This document shows, piece by piece, positions 8,204 through 19,236 of a DNA stretch of 60,195 bases. Each line of letters starts with the position of its first letter. The first letter of the stretch is position 1. The notes beneath the pieces were generated by a model. That model worked only from the letters and a program-made list of their open reading frames with translations, searched no databases and had not been told where the DNA came from. Position numbers and translations under genes: made by a program. Source of the stretch: an uncultured Clostridia bacterium (lineage in GTDB: Bacteria > Bacillota > Clostridia > Christensenellales > UBA1242); assembly GCA_945928645.1 (NCBI GenBank), contig CAMENR010000006.1, forward strand, positions 1 through 60,195. The letters run 5' to 3'.

Positions 8204-9511
8204 ATGACCAAAAACGAAAGGTTTGTCCTATGGCTCAACAAGTTGGGCAGAGGGTGCAACCGTATAACAATATGTGTGTTATACATAACCATTATGGTAA
8301 TTCTTGCCACCATTATCTATGGTGCCAACCAACAGAAAGCCACCTCCAACGTTACTGTAACCTATTCTAGACCCTCTTACACCGTTACTTTTGACCCAGC
8401 AGGGGGAGGGGCTTCCAGCTCAAAGATCGTCAAATTAGGCGATAATTACGGTGATTTGCCCACTCCTACAAAGACTGGTTATACCTTTAATGGTTGGCAA
8501 ACATCAGACGGAACAACAGTAACTTCCACCACCCAAAACACCACCATAGGCGACCATACTCTTACTGCAAGTTGGACCGCCAAGACCTATTCAGTAACCA
8601 GTGGTGCAAACCTCACAGGAGTGAGTGTGTCGGTAGGTTCCACAGGGACATTTGATGCTTCACTTTCCATTTCTACCAGTGGCAGTGCTACTGGATACAA
8701 TTATACATTTGGCAACATAAAGGTGTATTCTGGCACTAGCACCAGTGGAACATTGCTTGCCACAATCAATGCAACCAGTGGCACTTTTACTATGACAGGA
8801 ACCTATTATGACAATATTTATGTATATGCAACTTGGTCAAGGTCAGGTAAGAGTTATTCAGTAACCAGTGGTTCAAACCTCACAGGCACAAGTGTATCTG
8901 TAAGTTCCACAGGGACATTTGGCAGTGGCTTGTCCATATCTTCCAGTGGTAGTGCAGCAGGATATTCCTATTCTATTAGCAACATAAAGGTGTATTCAGG
9001 TAGTAATGCCAGTGGCACACTACTTGCCACAATCAATGCAACCAGTGGCACCTTCACTATGTCAGGCACTTACTATAGCAGTGTGTATGTATATGCCACA
9101 TGGAGCCGCTCTGCCATAGCAACAACTATTTCAGCAAATAAAACTTCGGTTAGTTATAGTTCGAGTTCTGGTGGTAGTATTACTATTACTGCAGGAGGAG
9201 GTGGTGGAAAATGGAAATATAGTGTGATCAGCGCTACTTGCAATTATAATGGAGCATGTGCATATGCAGACTATCATCATAATAGAAGTGCATATGAATT
9301 TTATACACTTTCCACTACTTCAGAAACTACGGGCTCTGTTACCCTAAAATGCACAGGTATTTGTTGCCAGATAGTTCATATCTTCGGCAATAACGTAAGT
9401 AGGAATAATGTTACCGTTACATATACATATGTGGTTCAAGCAGAAAGCGTGTATAATGGGACAAAAGCGACCATAACAGTTAAGTTTAGTTCGAAATATA
9501 CCAACATGTAA
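8204..9511 (+). CDS. Surface protein: N-terminal TM/signal anchor, InlB_B repeat, two ~89-aa tandem repeats
   Basis: ITICVLYITIMVILATIIYGA hydrophobic segment; YTVTFDPAGGGASSSKIVKLGDNYGDLPTPTKTGYTFNGW...LTASWTAK; repeats beginning YSVTSGANLTG / YSVTSGSNLTG. Confidence 0.75.
   Translation: MTKNERFVLWLNKLGRGCNRITICVLYITIMVILATIIYGANQQKATSNVTVTYSRPSYTVTFDPAGGGASSSKIVKLGDNYGDLPTPTKTGYTFNGWQTSDGTTVTSTTQNTTIGDHTLTASWTAKTYSVTSGANLTGVSVSVGSTGTFDASLSISTSGSATGYNYTFGNIKVYSGTSTSGTLLATINATSGTFTMTGTYYDNIYVYATWSRSGKSYSVTSGSNLTGTSVSVSSTGTFGSGLSISSSGSAAGYSYSISNIKVYSGSNASGTLLATINATSGTFTMSGTYYSSVYVYATWSRSAIATTISANKTSVSYSSSSGGSITITAGGGGGKWKYSVISATCNYNGACAYADYHHNRSAYEFYTLSTTSETTGSVTLKCTGICCQIVHIFGNNVSRNNVTVTYTYVVQAESVYNGTKATITVKFSSKYTNM
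8588..9118 (+). repeat. Two in-frame ~267-bp direct repeats within the surface protein gene
   Basis: tattcagtaaccagtggtgcaaacctcacagg at 8588 and tattcagtaaccagtggttcaaacctcacagg at 8855 (267-nt offset). Confidence 0.8.
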
Positions 9512-9593
9512 TGTAGCTACAGGGGGATAGGGTTTCTTTGGTTCAACTGTAGTCCTGTTTAGGCTTACGGGATAGGCAAAAAGGAAACAAATG

Positions 9594-9630
9594 GCAACAT
9601 AATGGCAAATTATGTTGCTATTTTGTTTGA
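9594..9630 (+). terminator. Terminator-like hairpin upstream of plsX
   Basis: GCAACATAAT-ggcaa-ATTATGTTGC then tattttgttt. Confidence 0.6.
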
Positions 9631-9677
9631 ATTTGAAAAAAAAATTGCTATAATGTTATGTAAAACTGGAGAGGAAT

Positions 9678-10694
9678 ATGAAGATTATCGTAGATTGTTA
9701 TGGAAATGATTTGGGCGCAAGTGTCGCAGTGGAGGGTGCTTGCAATGCCACAAACAAAGATAAAGAGTTGAGCATTGTGCTTGCCGGCAAAAAGGAAGAA
9801 TTGGAAAGTCTGCTTGCTAGGCAAACATATGACAAGGATAGGATAGAAATATTGCCAGCAAGTGATGTCATTACAAATGAGGAGTCGCCAGCAGAGGCGG
9901 TGAAGAAAAAAACAGATTCCAGCCTGGTCAAAGCCTTTGACGAGCTAAAAAGCAATGATGACATTGTGGGCTTGGTGTCTTGTGGTTCCACTGGAGCGGT
10001 GCTGACAGCGTCATTTTTGAAATTGGGCAGGATAAAAGGCATATCAAGGCCAGCGCTTTGCCCAATACTTCCAGCCAAAGACGGAAAGAGTGTTTTGCTT
10101 ATAGACTCTGGTGCAAACGTAGATTGCAAGCCTATAAACATCTGCCATTTTGCTCTGATGGCATCGAGTTATTGCAAGGCATATTTTGGCATAGAAAATC
10201 CTAGGGTAGCATTGCTTAATATTGGGACGGAAGACAAAAAAGGGAATGCCTTTTGCCACGAGTGCTTTGATCTGCTAAAGCAAATGCCAATAAACTTTGT
10301 TGGCAATATGGAAGCAAGAGATTTTATGAGTGGCAAGTATGACATTGTGGTTACAGACGGATTTTATGGCAACATTTTGCTAAAAGCAACAGAAGGCGCT
10401 TGTGGGTTTGTTATGAGCGAAATGAAGAAGAATATAAAGCAGTCTTTTTGGGCTAAGATTGGTGCTTTGTTTATGGGTGGGGTGTTCAAAAAGTTAAAAG
10501 CCAAATTCAACACCAACTCACACGGTGGGGCAATGCTTTTGGGTGTAAAGAAATTGGTGGTAAAAGGTCATGGGGCAAGTGATGCTTTGTCTTTTGAGAA
10601 TGCTATATTTCAAGTGAAAAAACTTGCAGAGCAACAACTTTGCGCAAAGATAAAAGATCAGGTGGAATCGCTGGAGGTGAAAGTTGATGACTGA
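9678..10694 (+). CDS. plsX: Phosphate acyltransferase PlsX
   Basis: MKIIVDCYGNDLGASVAVEGA, VSCGSTGAVLTA, SHGGAMLLGV motifs. Confidence 0.93.
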   Translation: MKIIVDCYGNDLGASVAVEGACNATNKDKELSIVLAGKKEELESLLARQTYDKDRIEILPASDVITNEESPAEAVKKKTDSSLVKAFDELKSNDDIVGLVSCGSTGAVLTASFLKLGRIKGISRPALCPILPAKDGKSVLLIDSGANVDCKPINICHFALMASSYCKAYFGIENPRVALLNIGTEDKKGNAFCHECFDLLKQMPINFVGNMEARDFMSGKYDIVVTDGFYGNILLKATEGACGFVMSEMKKNIKQSFWAKIGALFMGGVFKKLKAKFNTNSHGGAMLLGVKKLVVKGHGASDALSFENAIFQVKKLAEQQLCAKIKDQVESLEVKVDD

Positions 10695-11382
10695 TGCGGA
10701 TATCAAGAAAATTGAAAAGATTATCCACTATTCTTTCAAAAACAAGCAAATCTTGAAGACCGCTTTTACTCATTCCTCCTACGCCAACGAATATCACACA
10801 GAAAGCAACGAAAGATTGGAGTTTTTGGGGGATTCTATATTGGATTTTGTAGTCGCTGACGAGTTGTTTTGCAATTTTAATATAGAAGAAGGCAAAATGA
10901 CCAAACTTAGAGCAAAACTTGTCAATGGCGACGCCTTGGCTAATATAGTGGAGGACCAAAAGTTAGGGCAATACATTCAGGTGGGTAGGAGCCTTTCAGG
11001 GCAGGAGATTGCTCGCTCGATAAAGGAAAACTTGTTTGAAAGTCTTGTTGGTGCAATTTATTCAGACAGTAGTCTGGAGAAGGCAAAAAGGTTTGTGCTT
11101 AGATTTATAGATGTGGCGGGCGCTTGCAAAACCAAAGATTACGACTACAAAACAATGCTCCAAGAAGAAGTGCAAAAGGTAAAAGGTGCCAACCTGGTGT
11201 ATTTTACCTATTCTATGCCCAACAACCCAGGACTTTTTTGCGCAGAGGCATACATAAATGATGTTTTTGTGGCAAGGAGCACAGCAGAAAGTAAAAAGCA
11301 TGCTCAGATGGATTGTGCAAAAAGAGCACTGGAAAATAAGGAAATGCTAAGGCTTTTGCTGGTTGAAGGAAAACACTCTTAA
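10687..11382 (+). CDS. rnc: Ribonuclease III
   Basis: TESNERLEFLGDSILDFVVADELF signature; C-terminal dsRBD; ATG at 10687 overlaps the plsX stop. Confidence 0.95.
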   Translation: MTDADIKKIEKIIHYSFKNKQILKTAFTHSSYANEYHTESNERLEFLGDSILDFVVADELFCNFNIEEGKMTKLRAKLVNGDALANIVEDQKLGQYIQVGRSLSGQEIARSIKENLFESLVGAIYSDSSLEKAKRFVLRFIDVAGACKTKDYDYKTMLQEEVQKVKGANLVYFTYSMPNNPGLFCAEAYINDVFVARSTAESKKHAQMDCAKRALENKEMLRLLLVEGKHS

Positions 11383-11448
11383 TATATTCCTTTGGCAAAG
11401 GATTTACAGGTTAGGTCTTTTGCCAAGAGAATTGAGAAAGGATAGACA

Positions 11449-14400
11449 ATGAATTTTAAGAAGATTGAATTGGTGGGCTTTAAGTCGTTTGCCGACAAAT
11501 TGGAGATAAAATTTGATGAAGGCATAACGGGAATTGTTGGCCCAAATGGATGCGGAAAATCCAATGTATCTGATGCTATAAGGTGGGTGCTGGGAGAACA
11601 AAGCACCAAACTTTTGCGTAGTAGCAATATGCAAGAGGTCATTTTTAATGGCACAGAAAAAAGGAAAAGTATGTCCTATTGCGAGGTGTCTTTGTTTTTT
11701 GACAACACCTCTAGGATGTTTGACCTTAATTTTGACGAGGTGGCATTTACTAGAAAATTGTATCGTTCGGGAGAGAGTGAATATTTAATCAATGGCACCC
11801 CTTGCAGAATGAAGGATATTGTAAATGCTTTGCACGATTCGGGCATAGGCAAGGAAGGATACTCCATCATTGGACAAGGCAAGGTGGAGGAGATTATCAG
11901 TGCAAAACCAGAAAACAGACGTGCTATATTTGAAGAAGCCGCTGGCATTGCAAAATTTAAGCAACGCAAACTGGAAGCCGAAAGAAAGTTGGACAGAACG
12001 CAGGAAAACTTGAACAGAGCCCTTGACGTCTTGCAAGAGCAAGAAAGACAACTAGGCCCATTGAAAAAGCAAGCAGAGAATGCAAAACTTTTTTTGGGCT
12101 TTAAGGAAGAACTGAAGAGTTACGAAGTAAATGTTTATGTTAGCCAATATGAAAGTGCCAGCGATACAAAGCAGGCAATTCAGACCAAGATTGATGGGCT
12201 TGAGGAGGAACTGGCTACCAAACAATCTTCTCTGGACAAAATGAACAGTGATTATGATGCCAAGATGGGAGAAGTGTCTAATATAGACAAAACCCTTCAA
12301 CAACTCAATGATACAATATTGGCTCATACTGTGGAGTTGGAAAAGAAAACAGGTGAGGCGAATGTTGTAAGAGAGAGGCTTAAATTCTTGACAGACGAAA
12401 TGACATCGCTAAAAGAAGACCTTTCGAAAGAAACACTAAACAGAGATAATTCTATAAAACTTATAGAAGCAAATGAGCAGGCTAAAGAAGAAAAAGAAGC
12501 AAAACTGAAGGCTTTGTCTTACAGATTGGAAGATTTGACAGAACAATATCTTAGGATTGTAGATGAACTAACAGGAGCAGAGGACGAAGCCACAGAAAAG
12601 CAAAAGAAAATGATTGACGAGTTGTCCAAAATGACGGACATAAAGTCGAATATTTCGGCACTTAATGCTCAAAAAGAAGCCTATCAAAGCAACATAACAG
12701 ATCTTGATGGCAGGATATACAATCTGCAAAGTAGGATAAAGGAAAAGGAAAGTGCGTTATCTCAAGCAACTCAAATATCTCGCAATGCACAAGATATCCA
12801 CGACAAACTAAACTCGCAAGCGCAGAGAGCAAGGGCTCAACTGCAGACCATTCAGGACAAAATAAAAGAAAACAACGAACGAATTGCTCAAACATCTTCT
12901 AATATCCAAATCCTTCAAAACAGGAAAAAAGTGCTGGAAGATATGCAAAAGGATTATGACGGATTTAACTATTCTGTCAAAAGACTGATGCAAGATGCCA
13001 AGTCTAAGGCAGAGTTAAAGAGCAAAATTGTGGATATTGTAGCATCTGCTATGACTATACCCAAAGGTTTTGAAACTGCAATAGAGGTGGCATTGGGTGG
13101 TGCAGTTCAAGATGTTATCACCAAAAATGAAGAGGACGCAAAATATCTCATAAATTATCTCAAACACAACAATTATGGCAGGGCAACCTTTTTGCCAATA
13201 ACTGCAATGAAGGTAAGGCTGTTGAGTGATAGCGAAAAAAATATTGTTGCAAAAAACAAAACCTATGGAGTTGCATCAAGTGTTGTGAAGTTTGACCCAT
13301 CACTAAGGGCTGTGTTCGAGAGTTTGCTTGGTAGAACTGTTGTGGTAGATACCATTGACACTGCTGTTTCGCTAGCAAGACAATCAGGGTTTACATTTAA
13401 GATTGTTACTCTGGATGGAGATGTGGTCAGCACACAAGGGTCTATGTCTGGTGGTAGCAAAAAGGCAGTTACATCAAACCTTCTTACAAGGGACAACGAG
13501 ATACAAAACCTTGCAAGCCAAATAACAAAACTGTCAAAGAGTTTTGAGGAATTTAGAAACCTTAAAACTACACTAGAAACAGAACTTGCAAAACTAACAA
13601 AGATTGATGAAGATTTGCAATCTAGGTTGGTTGTGGCGCAGGTAGAAAGTGCAAAGCAGGCACAAAACTTGGAGCAACTATCGGTGTTTGTTGACGAACT
13701 TAACAAGGAGCGTATCGCCCTAAGCCAAGAAAAGATTGATTTTACGGCAAAGATAGAGGTTATTTCAAAGGCTATCGCCAGTGTAGAGGGAGATGTGGAC
13801 CTTAACCTTGATGGTTCGGAGCAAATTGAAAACAATCAAAAACTCTTTGTTCAACTTAGAACAAAACGTGATGAATTGCAAAATGAAATAACAGAATTGA
13901 AGATAGAAAAATCAACTCTAGAAAATGAACTGAATAACATCGAGCAAGAGATTGCAAGACTGGATGAATATATAGACAAAGCCAACTTCAACATAACAGA
14001 TATCTCTGGCAATATTGCAAAAATTGAGGAAAGTGTAGAACTAGCACAAGAGATGGTAGATAGCAGTGTGGAGAGCCTAGATGACGATGGCCTAAAGGCA
14101 AAGATTGACGAGGCAAAAGGTAAACTTGCAAGTCTTGACCAAGTTAAGCAAAACCTTCAATATGAGATAAGAAAACTTGACGAAGACAAGGCAAGACTTA
14201 TGGGAGAGATTAGCCTTGTGCAAGAAAAGAAATATCAGCAGACCACTGCACTGGCAAAAGTTGACACAGACATAGAGGCAATGCAGGAGAAAATATTTGA
14301 AGATTATGAACTTACTTACGCTTCGTGTCTGCCACTAAAAGTAGAAAACTTTGACCTAAAACAAGGGCTTATTGAAATATCTAGACTTAAAAAGGAAATC

Positions 14401-15054
14401 TCAAAACTAGGGTATATCAATGTAAATGCTATTGAAGATTGCAAAGAACTTATGGCTCGTTATGAGGAACTTAGCGCACAAGCCAACGACCTAACAACCG
14501 CCAAAGAAGACCTTGAAAAAATTATCAAAGACTTGTCGGAAGAAATGCTAACTAGGTTTAATACAGAGTTTGAGAAAATACAAGCGAACTTCTCAAAATC
14601 TTTTAGAGAGTTGTTTGGTGGCGGAAATGCAAAACTAGAACTAACTGAAAGCGAGGACCCATTGCAAGCGGGGGTAGAAATTGTAGCCGAACCTCCAGGG
14701 AAGAAACTTCAGAGCATCACTCTACTAAGTGGTGGAGAAAAAGCCTTGACTGCTATTGCAATATTGTTTGCAATATTAAGATTAAGACCAATGCCATTCT
14801 GTCTATTGGACGAAATTGAGGCTGCTTTGGACGATAGCAACGTAGCGAGATTTGCGCAATATCTCAAAAATTTTTCAAAGGAAACTCAATTTATTGTTAT
14901 CACTCACAGAAAACCAACAATGATGCTTGCAGACTCTCTTTATGGTGTAACAATGGAAGAAAGAGGTGTTAGTAAGATTGTTTCTGTTAAACTTGCAGAT
15001 GCAATCAAAAATTCTTCAGAAGAACAGAATATAAAAACGGAAAAAACGGCTTAA
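11449..15054 (+). CDS. smc: Chromosome segregation protein SMC
   Basis: GFKSFADK, IVGPNGCGKSNVSDAIRWVLGEQS, coiled coils, LLSGGEKALTAIAILFAI, LLDEIEAALDDSNV. Confidence 0.97.
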   Translation: MNFKKIELVGFKSFADKLEIKFDEGITGIVGPNGCGKSNVSDAIRWVLGEQSTKLLRSSNMQEVIFNGTEKRKSMSYCEVSLFFDNTSRMFDLNFDEVAFTRKLYRSGESEYLINGTPCRMKDIVNALHDSGIGKEGYSIIGQGKVEEIISAKPENRRAIFEEAAGIAKFKQRKLEAERKLDRTQENLNRALDVLQEQERQLGPLKKQAENAKLFLGFKEELKSYEVNVYVSQYESASDTKQAIQTKIDGLEEELATKQSSLDKMNSDYDAKMGEVSNIDKTLQQLNDTILAHTVELEKKTGEANVVRERLKFLTDEMTSLKEDLSKETLNRDNSIKLIEANEQAKEEKEAKLKALSYRLEDLTEQYLRIVDELTGAEDEATEKQKKMIDELSKMTDIKSNISALNAQKEAYQSNITDLDGRIYNLQSRIKEKESALSQATQISRNAQDIHDKLNSQAQRARAQLQTIQDKIKENNERIAQTSSNIQILQNRKKVLEDMQKDYDGFNYSVKRLMQDAKSKAELKSKIVDIVASAMTIPKGFETAIEVALGGAVQDVITKNEEDAKYLINYLKHNNYGRATFLPITAMKVRLLSDSEKNIVAKNKTYGVASSVVKFDPSLRAVFESLLGRTVVVDTIDTAVSLARQSGFTFKIVTLDGDVVSTQGSMSGGSKKAVTSNLLTRDNEIQNLASQITKLSKSFEEFRNLKTTLETELAKLTKIDEDLQSRLVVAQVESAKQAQNLEQLSVFVDELNKERIALSQEKIDFTAKIEVISKAIASVEGDVDLNLDGSEQIENNQKLFVQLRTKRDELQNEITELKIEKSTLENELNNIEQEIARLDEYIDKANFNITDISGNIAKIEESVELAQEMVDSSVESLDDDGLKAKIDEAKGKLASLDQVKQNLQYEIRKLDEDKARLMGEISLVQEKKYQQTTALAKVDTDIEAMQEKIFEDYELTYASCLPLKVENFDLKQGLIEISRLKKEISKLGYINVNAIEDCKELMARYEELSAQANDLTTAKEDLEKIIKDLSEEMLTRFNTEFEKIQANFSKSFRELFGGGNAKLELTESEDPLQAGVEIVAEPPGKKLQSITLLSGGEKALTAIAILFAILRLRPMPFCLLDEIEAALDDSNVARFAQYLKNFSKETQFIVITHRKPTMMLADSLYGVTMEERGVSKIVSVKLADAIKNSSEEQNIKTEKTA

Positions 15055-15059
15055 AAACA

Positions 15060-15098
15060 CTGCAAGTGGCAGATGTATTTGCCCTTGCAGTTGTATTT
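15060..15098 (+). terminator. Terminator-like hairpin after smc
   Basis: CTGCAAG-t-GGCA-gatgtatt-TGCC-CTTGCAG then ttgtatttt. Confidence 0.55.
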
Positions 15099-15206
15099 TG
15101 AACAAAAAGTTGCTAATATTTAGCAAGACATTATAGCGATTGAATAGTTATATATAATTTGAAAATTGACTAGATTTACTTAAATTGAAAAAGGGAAACT
15201 ACAAAA

Positions 15207-16106
15207 ATGGGATTTTTTTCTAAAATAAAGAACGGACTAAAAAAGACAAAAGACGCCCTGATTACCAAGTTAAACAGTGTATTTAGGGGAGGAGATATCG
15301 ACCAAGATTTTTATGACGAGTTGGAGTTTGCCTTGGTAAGTTCGGATATGGGAGTAGAAACTACAGAAAAAATCATATCAAATCTGAAGGATAGACTGAG
15401 AGAAAAACACATTGTAAAACAGGAACAAGCGAAAGAAGAACTAAAGATAATTTTGAAGGAAATTCTGCTTGAAACAAAGTGTCAGCAATTTGAATATCCC
15501 TTGATAATCACTGTGGTTGGTGTTAATGGTGTAGGCAAAACGACAACTATCGGCAAACTTGCCAACTACTTCAAAAAACAGGGCAAAAGTGTATCTCTTG
15601 TGGCAGGGGATACTTTTAGGGCGGCTGCAACTGAACAATTGGTGGAGTGGGCAAATCGTGCTGGAGTAAAAATTATCAAACACAGTGAGGGGGCAGACCC
15701 TTCGGCCGTGGTTTTTGATGGCATTGCCAGTGCCAAGGCAAAAAAGACAGATGTCCTTATTGTAGATACAGCAGGCAGACTGCATACAAAGGTTAATCTT
15801 ATGGAAGAACTAAAGAAAATTGCTCGAATAGAAAACAGAGAATTTCCAGAGGCGATGAAACTTAATTTTATTGTCCTTGATGCAACTATTGGTCAAAATT
15901 CTTTGGTTCAAGTTCAGGCATTTAAGGATGCGGTGGGGATAGACGGTATTGTGCTTACAAAACTTGATGGCACAAGTCGTGGGGGTATTGTATTCCCAAT
16001 TCAAGAAGAAATCAAGGTCCCTGTATATTTTGTGGGGTTGGGGGAAGGTATGGACGACCTTGAGTTTTTTGACCCAACATCTTTTGTGGATGGCATTTTG
16101 GAATAA
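15207..16106 (+). CDS. ftsY: Signal recognition particle receptor FtsY
   Basis: VVGVNGVGKTTTIGKLA, GDTFRAAATEQL, DTAGRLHTKVNLMEEL, TKLDGTSRGG. Confidence 0.96.
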   Translation: MGFFSKIKNGLKKTKDALITKLNSVFRGGDIDQDFYDELEFALVSSDMGVETTEKIISNLKDRLREKHIVKQEQAKEELKIILKEILLETKCQQFEYPLIITVVGVNGVGKTTTIGKLANYFKKQGKSVSLVAGDTFRAAATEQLVEWANRAGVKIIKHSEGADPSAVVFDGIASAKAKKTDVLIVDTAGRLHTKVNLMEELKKIARIENREFPEAMKLNFIVLDATIGQNSLVQVQAFKDAVGIDGIVLTKLDGTSRGGIVFPIQEEIKVPVYFVGLGEGMDDLEFFDPTSFVDGILE

Positions 16107-16280
16107 TGCCTTTCATTTTTTTTGCAAAAATGTAGAAAAATGTAGAATTTTGACAATGTTTATGACAATATCAGTCAAGAATTGTTTTTATTTTGCAAAA
16201 TTTTGGCGGTTATTGGGCAAATCATTTGGTCAAATTGGATAAGTATTATATACTATTTTTTGGATTTTAGGCGGTGAAAT

Positions 16281-17819
16281 ATGTTATCTATTATAAATTC
16301 TTTTGGCCTTGTTGGATTAAATGGCTATCTTGTAAAGGTGGAAACAGACATTTCTCGTGGACTCCCTAGCATTGATGTTGTGGGACTTGCTGACGCTTCG
16401 ATAAGAGAAAGCAAGGAGAGGGTTGTTTCGGCAATCAAAAACCAAGGGTTTAGAAGCCCAATAGAAAAGGTTACAATAAATTTGGCTCCTGCTGACACCA
16501 AAAAAGAGGGTTCTTTGTATGACTTGCCAATCTCGGTGGGCATGCTTAAGGCTACCAACCAAATGAATGTTTCCAAAGATGTTTTGGAGCAATTTTCCTT
16601 TATAGGAGAATTATCTCTTGATGGAAGTCTGCGAAAAATAAAGGGAGTGTTGCCTATTCTGATAACTGCTAGAAATTTGGGCATAAAGAAAATTGTTATT
16701 CCTTATGACAACAAGGCAGAGGCTGGATTTATAAAGGGGGTAGATGTCTATCCTGTTCGCAATCTTAGAGAGGTGGTGGAATTTTTGAATGGCAATACCC
16801 AAATATTGCCAGTAGAAAATGTAAGTTATGAAGCAATAAAACAGCAATCAAAGGCGATAGGTGATTTTGCTTTGATAAAAGGGCAAGCAAGTTCCAAAAG
16901 GGCCCTTGAGATATCTGCTGCAGGTGGACATAATGTAATTCTTATTGGCCCTCCAGGGAGTGGAAAGACAATGCTTGCAAAGGCATTTCCAAGCATTTTG
17001 CCAGATATGTCCTTTGAAGAGGCTCTAGAGGTAACCAAAATCCACAGCATAGCAGGGACTTTGGATAATAAAACTGGTATATTGGCAGAAAGACCTTTTA
17101 GGTCCCCTCACCACACAGCAACCACAGTGGCTCTTATGGGAGGTGGAACAAAAGCAAAGCCTGGAGAAATTAGCCTAGCACACAACGGAGTGTTGTTTTT
17201 GGACGAGTTGCCAGAATATCCAAGGCATACCATAGAAGCATTGAGGCAACCGCTGGAAGATGGGGTTATTACTGTTTCAAGAAATTTGCAATCAGTGGAA
17301 TACCCAGCCAACTTTGTGCTTATTGCCAGTATGAATCCTTGCCCATGTGGCAATTATGGCTCAACCGTCAAGCCTTGCAAATGCTCGCCATCTCAGATAC
17401 ATAAATATTTAAGCAAACTCAGTGGCCCTTTGATGGACAGAATTGATATGTATATAGAGGTTGACGGTGTTACTTATGGCGACATAAGCACAGTGTCCAA
17501 CGAGGAAAGTTCAAAAGACATAAAGAAACGAGTGGACAAAGCACGTAAAATTCAACTGGAAAGATTTGCTGGAACGGGAGTTTTTAGCAATAGTAAAATG
17601 CGACCAGATATGATAAAGAAGTATTGCAAATTGAGTGATGATTGTAATGTTTTGTTGGGGCAGGCATTTGAAAGCCTAAAACTGAGTGCTCGTGCATACA
17701 ATCGTATCCTAAAGGTAGCAAGGACTATTGCCGACCTTGATGGAAGTGAAGATATCCAGATGGACCACCTTGTAGAAGCAATAAATTACAGAAGTTTGGA
17801 CGAAAAATATTGGACATAA
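16281..17819 (+). CDS. comM: YifB/ComM family Mg-chelatase-like AAA ATPase
   Basis: DISRGLPSIDVVGLADASIRESKERV, GPPGSGKTMLAKAFPSILP, MNPCPCGNYG. Confidence 0.94.
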   Translation: MLSIINSFGLVGLNGYLVKVETDISRGLPSIDVVGLADASIRESKERVVSAIKNQGFRSPIEKVTINLAPADTKKEGSLYDLPISVGMLKATNQMNVSKDVLEQFSFIGELSLDGSLRKIKGVLPILITARNLGIKKIVIPYDNKAEAGFIKGVDVYPVRNLREVVEFLNGNTQILPVENVSYEAIKQQSKAIGDFALIKGQASSKRALEISAAGGHNVILIGPPGSGKTMLAKAFPSILPDMSFEEALEVTKIHSIAGTLDNKTGILAERPFRSPHHTATTVALMGGGTKAKPGEISLAHNGVLFLDELPEYPRHTIEALRQPLEDGVITVSRNLQSVEYPANFVLIASMNPCPCGNYGSTVKPCKCSPSQIHKYLSKLSGPLMDRIDMYIEVDGVTYGDISTVSNEESSKDIKKRVDKARKIQLERFAGTGVFSNSKMRPDMIKKYCKLSDDCNVLLGQAFESLKLSARAYNRILKVARTIADLDGSEDIQMDHLVEAINYRSLDEKYWT

Positions 17820-18050
17820 TTATTGAGGAAAGTAGATTGTCTTAATAAAAACATCAAATTTTGGTAAAAACAACTAAAATTTGACAATCATTAAAAATAT
17901 GTTACAAAAACACCAATAAACCAAACCTTTTGTGCTGATTTATCCACTATTTCTTTGGTGGAGAACTAATTGGCATAAAAATTGATTAGAGAATTTTTTT
18001 GAGCTATAGGAGAGTGTTTGTTGTAGAGTATCAAAAATTAAGGAATTACA

Positions 18051-19142
18051 ATGGATAGAAATGAAAAAGCGATATTGTGGCTAGACAATTTTGACTTTGC
18101 CACATATGCCAAAAAGAGCAAATTGTTGAAGGTTGTTTCGCAACCAAGCGACCTTTTGGAATGGGAAATTGTTACAAAAATTAAGGATAAAATAGAAAAA
18201 ATTTTTTCTCCTGAGGAAAGTCAAATTTTGTATAGGGAGGTGGGAGAAATCTTTGCTGATAATGTGGTCGACAAACTGCAAAAAATGGATATATCCACAT
18301 TGACTATAGAAAGTATTGATTACCCAAAGAACCTGAGGGAGATAGACACTCCACCATTCGTGCTTTATTATAAGGGCAATGCCAAACTACTCAAAGAAGA
18401 GTGCTTTGGTGTAGTTGGCACAAGGCATATCACAAGTTATGGCAAAATGGCTACGGAGAAGTTTTGTCAAGGGCTTGTAGATGCGGGATATGTAGTAGTA
18501 AGTGGTCTTGCCAGCGGGGTAGATACATATGCTCATCAAAGCACTCTAAATTTTAAGGGAAAGACAATAGCGGTGCTTGCTGGTGGAATTGACGAAATTT
18601 ATCCGGCAACCAACACTTCGTTGGCTCAAAAAATTGTAGAAAGTGGTGGGCTTATATTATCCGAAACAAGACCTACAAGGCGAACAGAATCATATATGTT
18701 CCCAATAAGAAACAGAATTATTGCAGGACTTAGCAGTGGGATATTGGTGGTGGAGGCTGGCGAAAAATCTGGCGCATTGCACACCAAGAATTATGCATTG
18801 GACTATGGCAAAGATGTTTTTGCTGTGCCAGGCAGTGTGTTTAGCATTGCAAGTGTAGGGACAAATAGAATGATTTCCAACGGTCAAGCAAAGGCTGTGT
18901 GTGATATAAGGGATATCATTGGCGATAGAAAACTACGCCCAATCAGGCAAGATAACTCCAAGGAAAATGTTTCCATTGAAGAAAGTGTAGTGTTGGAACT
19001 TTTGAAGTCTGGCGAAAAGACTTTTCAAGAACTTGTCGATTTGTCGCACATTGAAACAAAAAGGCTTAACAGTTTGTTGACAATGTTGACAATTCGTGGA
19101 ATAATAAAAAAACTTGCTGGAAACATTTACTTTTTGAAATAA
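18051..19142 (+). CDS. dprA: DNA processing protein DprA
   Basis: VVGTRHITSYGKMATEKF, VSGLASGVDTYAHQ, AGGIDEIYPATN, PIRNRIIAGLSSGILVVEA. Confidence 0.94.
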   Translation: MDRNEKAILWLDNFDFATYAKKSKLLKVVSQPSDLLEWEIVTKIKDKIEKIFSPEESQILYREVGEIFADNVVDKLQKMDISTLTIESIDYPKNLREIDTPPFVLYYKGNAKLLKEECFGVVGTRHITSYGKMATEKFCQGLVDAGYVVVSGLASGVDTYAHQSTLNFKGKTIAVLAGGIDEIYPATNTSLAQKIVESGGLILSETRPTRRTESYMFPIRNRIIAGLSSGILVVEAGEKSGALHTKNYALDYGKDVFAVPGSVFSIASVGTNRMISNGQAKAVCDIRDIIGDRKLRPIRQDNSKENVSIEESVVLELLKSGEKTFQELVDLSHIETKRLNSLLTMLTIRGIIKKLAGNIYFLK

Positions 19143-19236
19143 GTCCTTATATAAACATTGTTGCAAGATAGATGTTGTATAAAAATAAAACAAGTTGAAA
19201 GCAGTATAAACAAATTGAAAATTAAAGAAGGTTTAG

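Noticed and set aside
13263-13835. 190-aa minus-strand ORF over smc
   Set aside because: Antisense shadow; no independent signals.
17940-18000. Possible terminators/hairpins (CCAC...GTGG, CTAATT...GATTAG) upstream of dprA
   Set aside because: Short, AT-rich and expected by chance; not strong enough to list.
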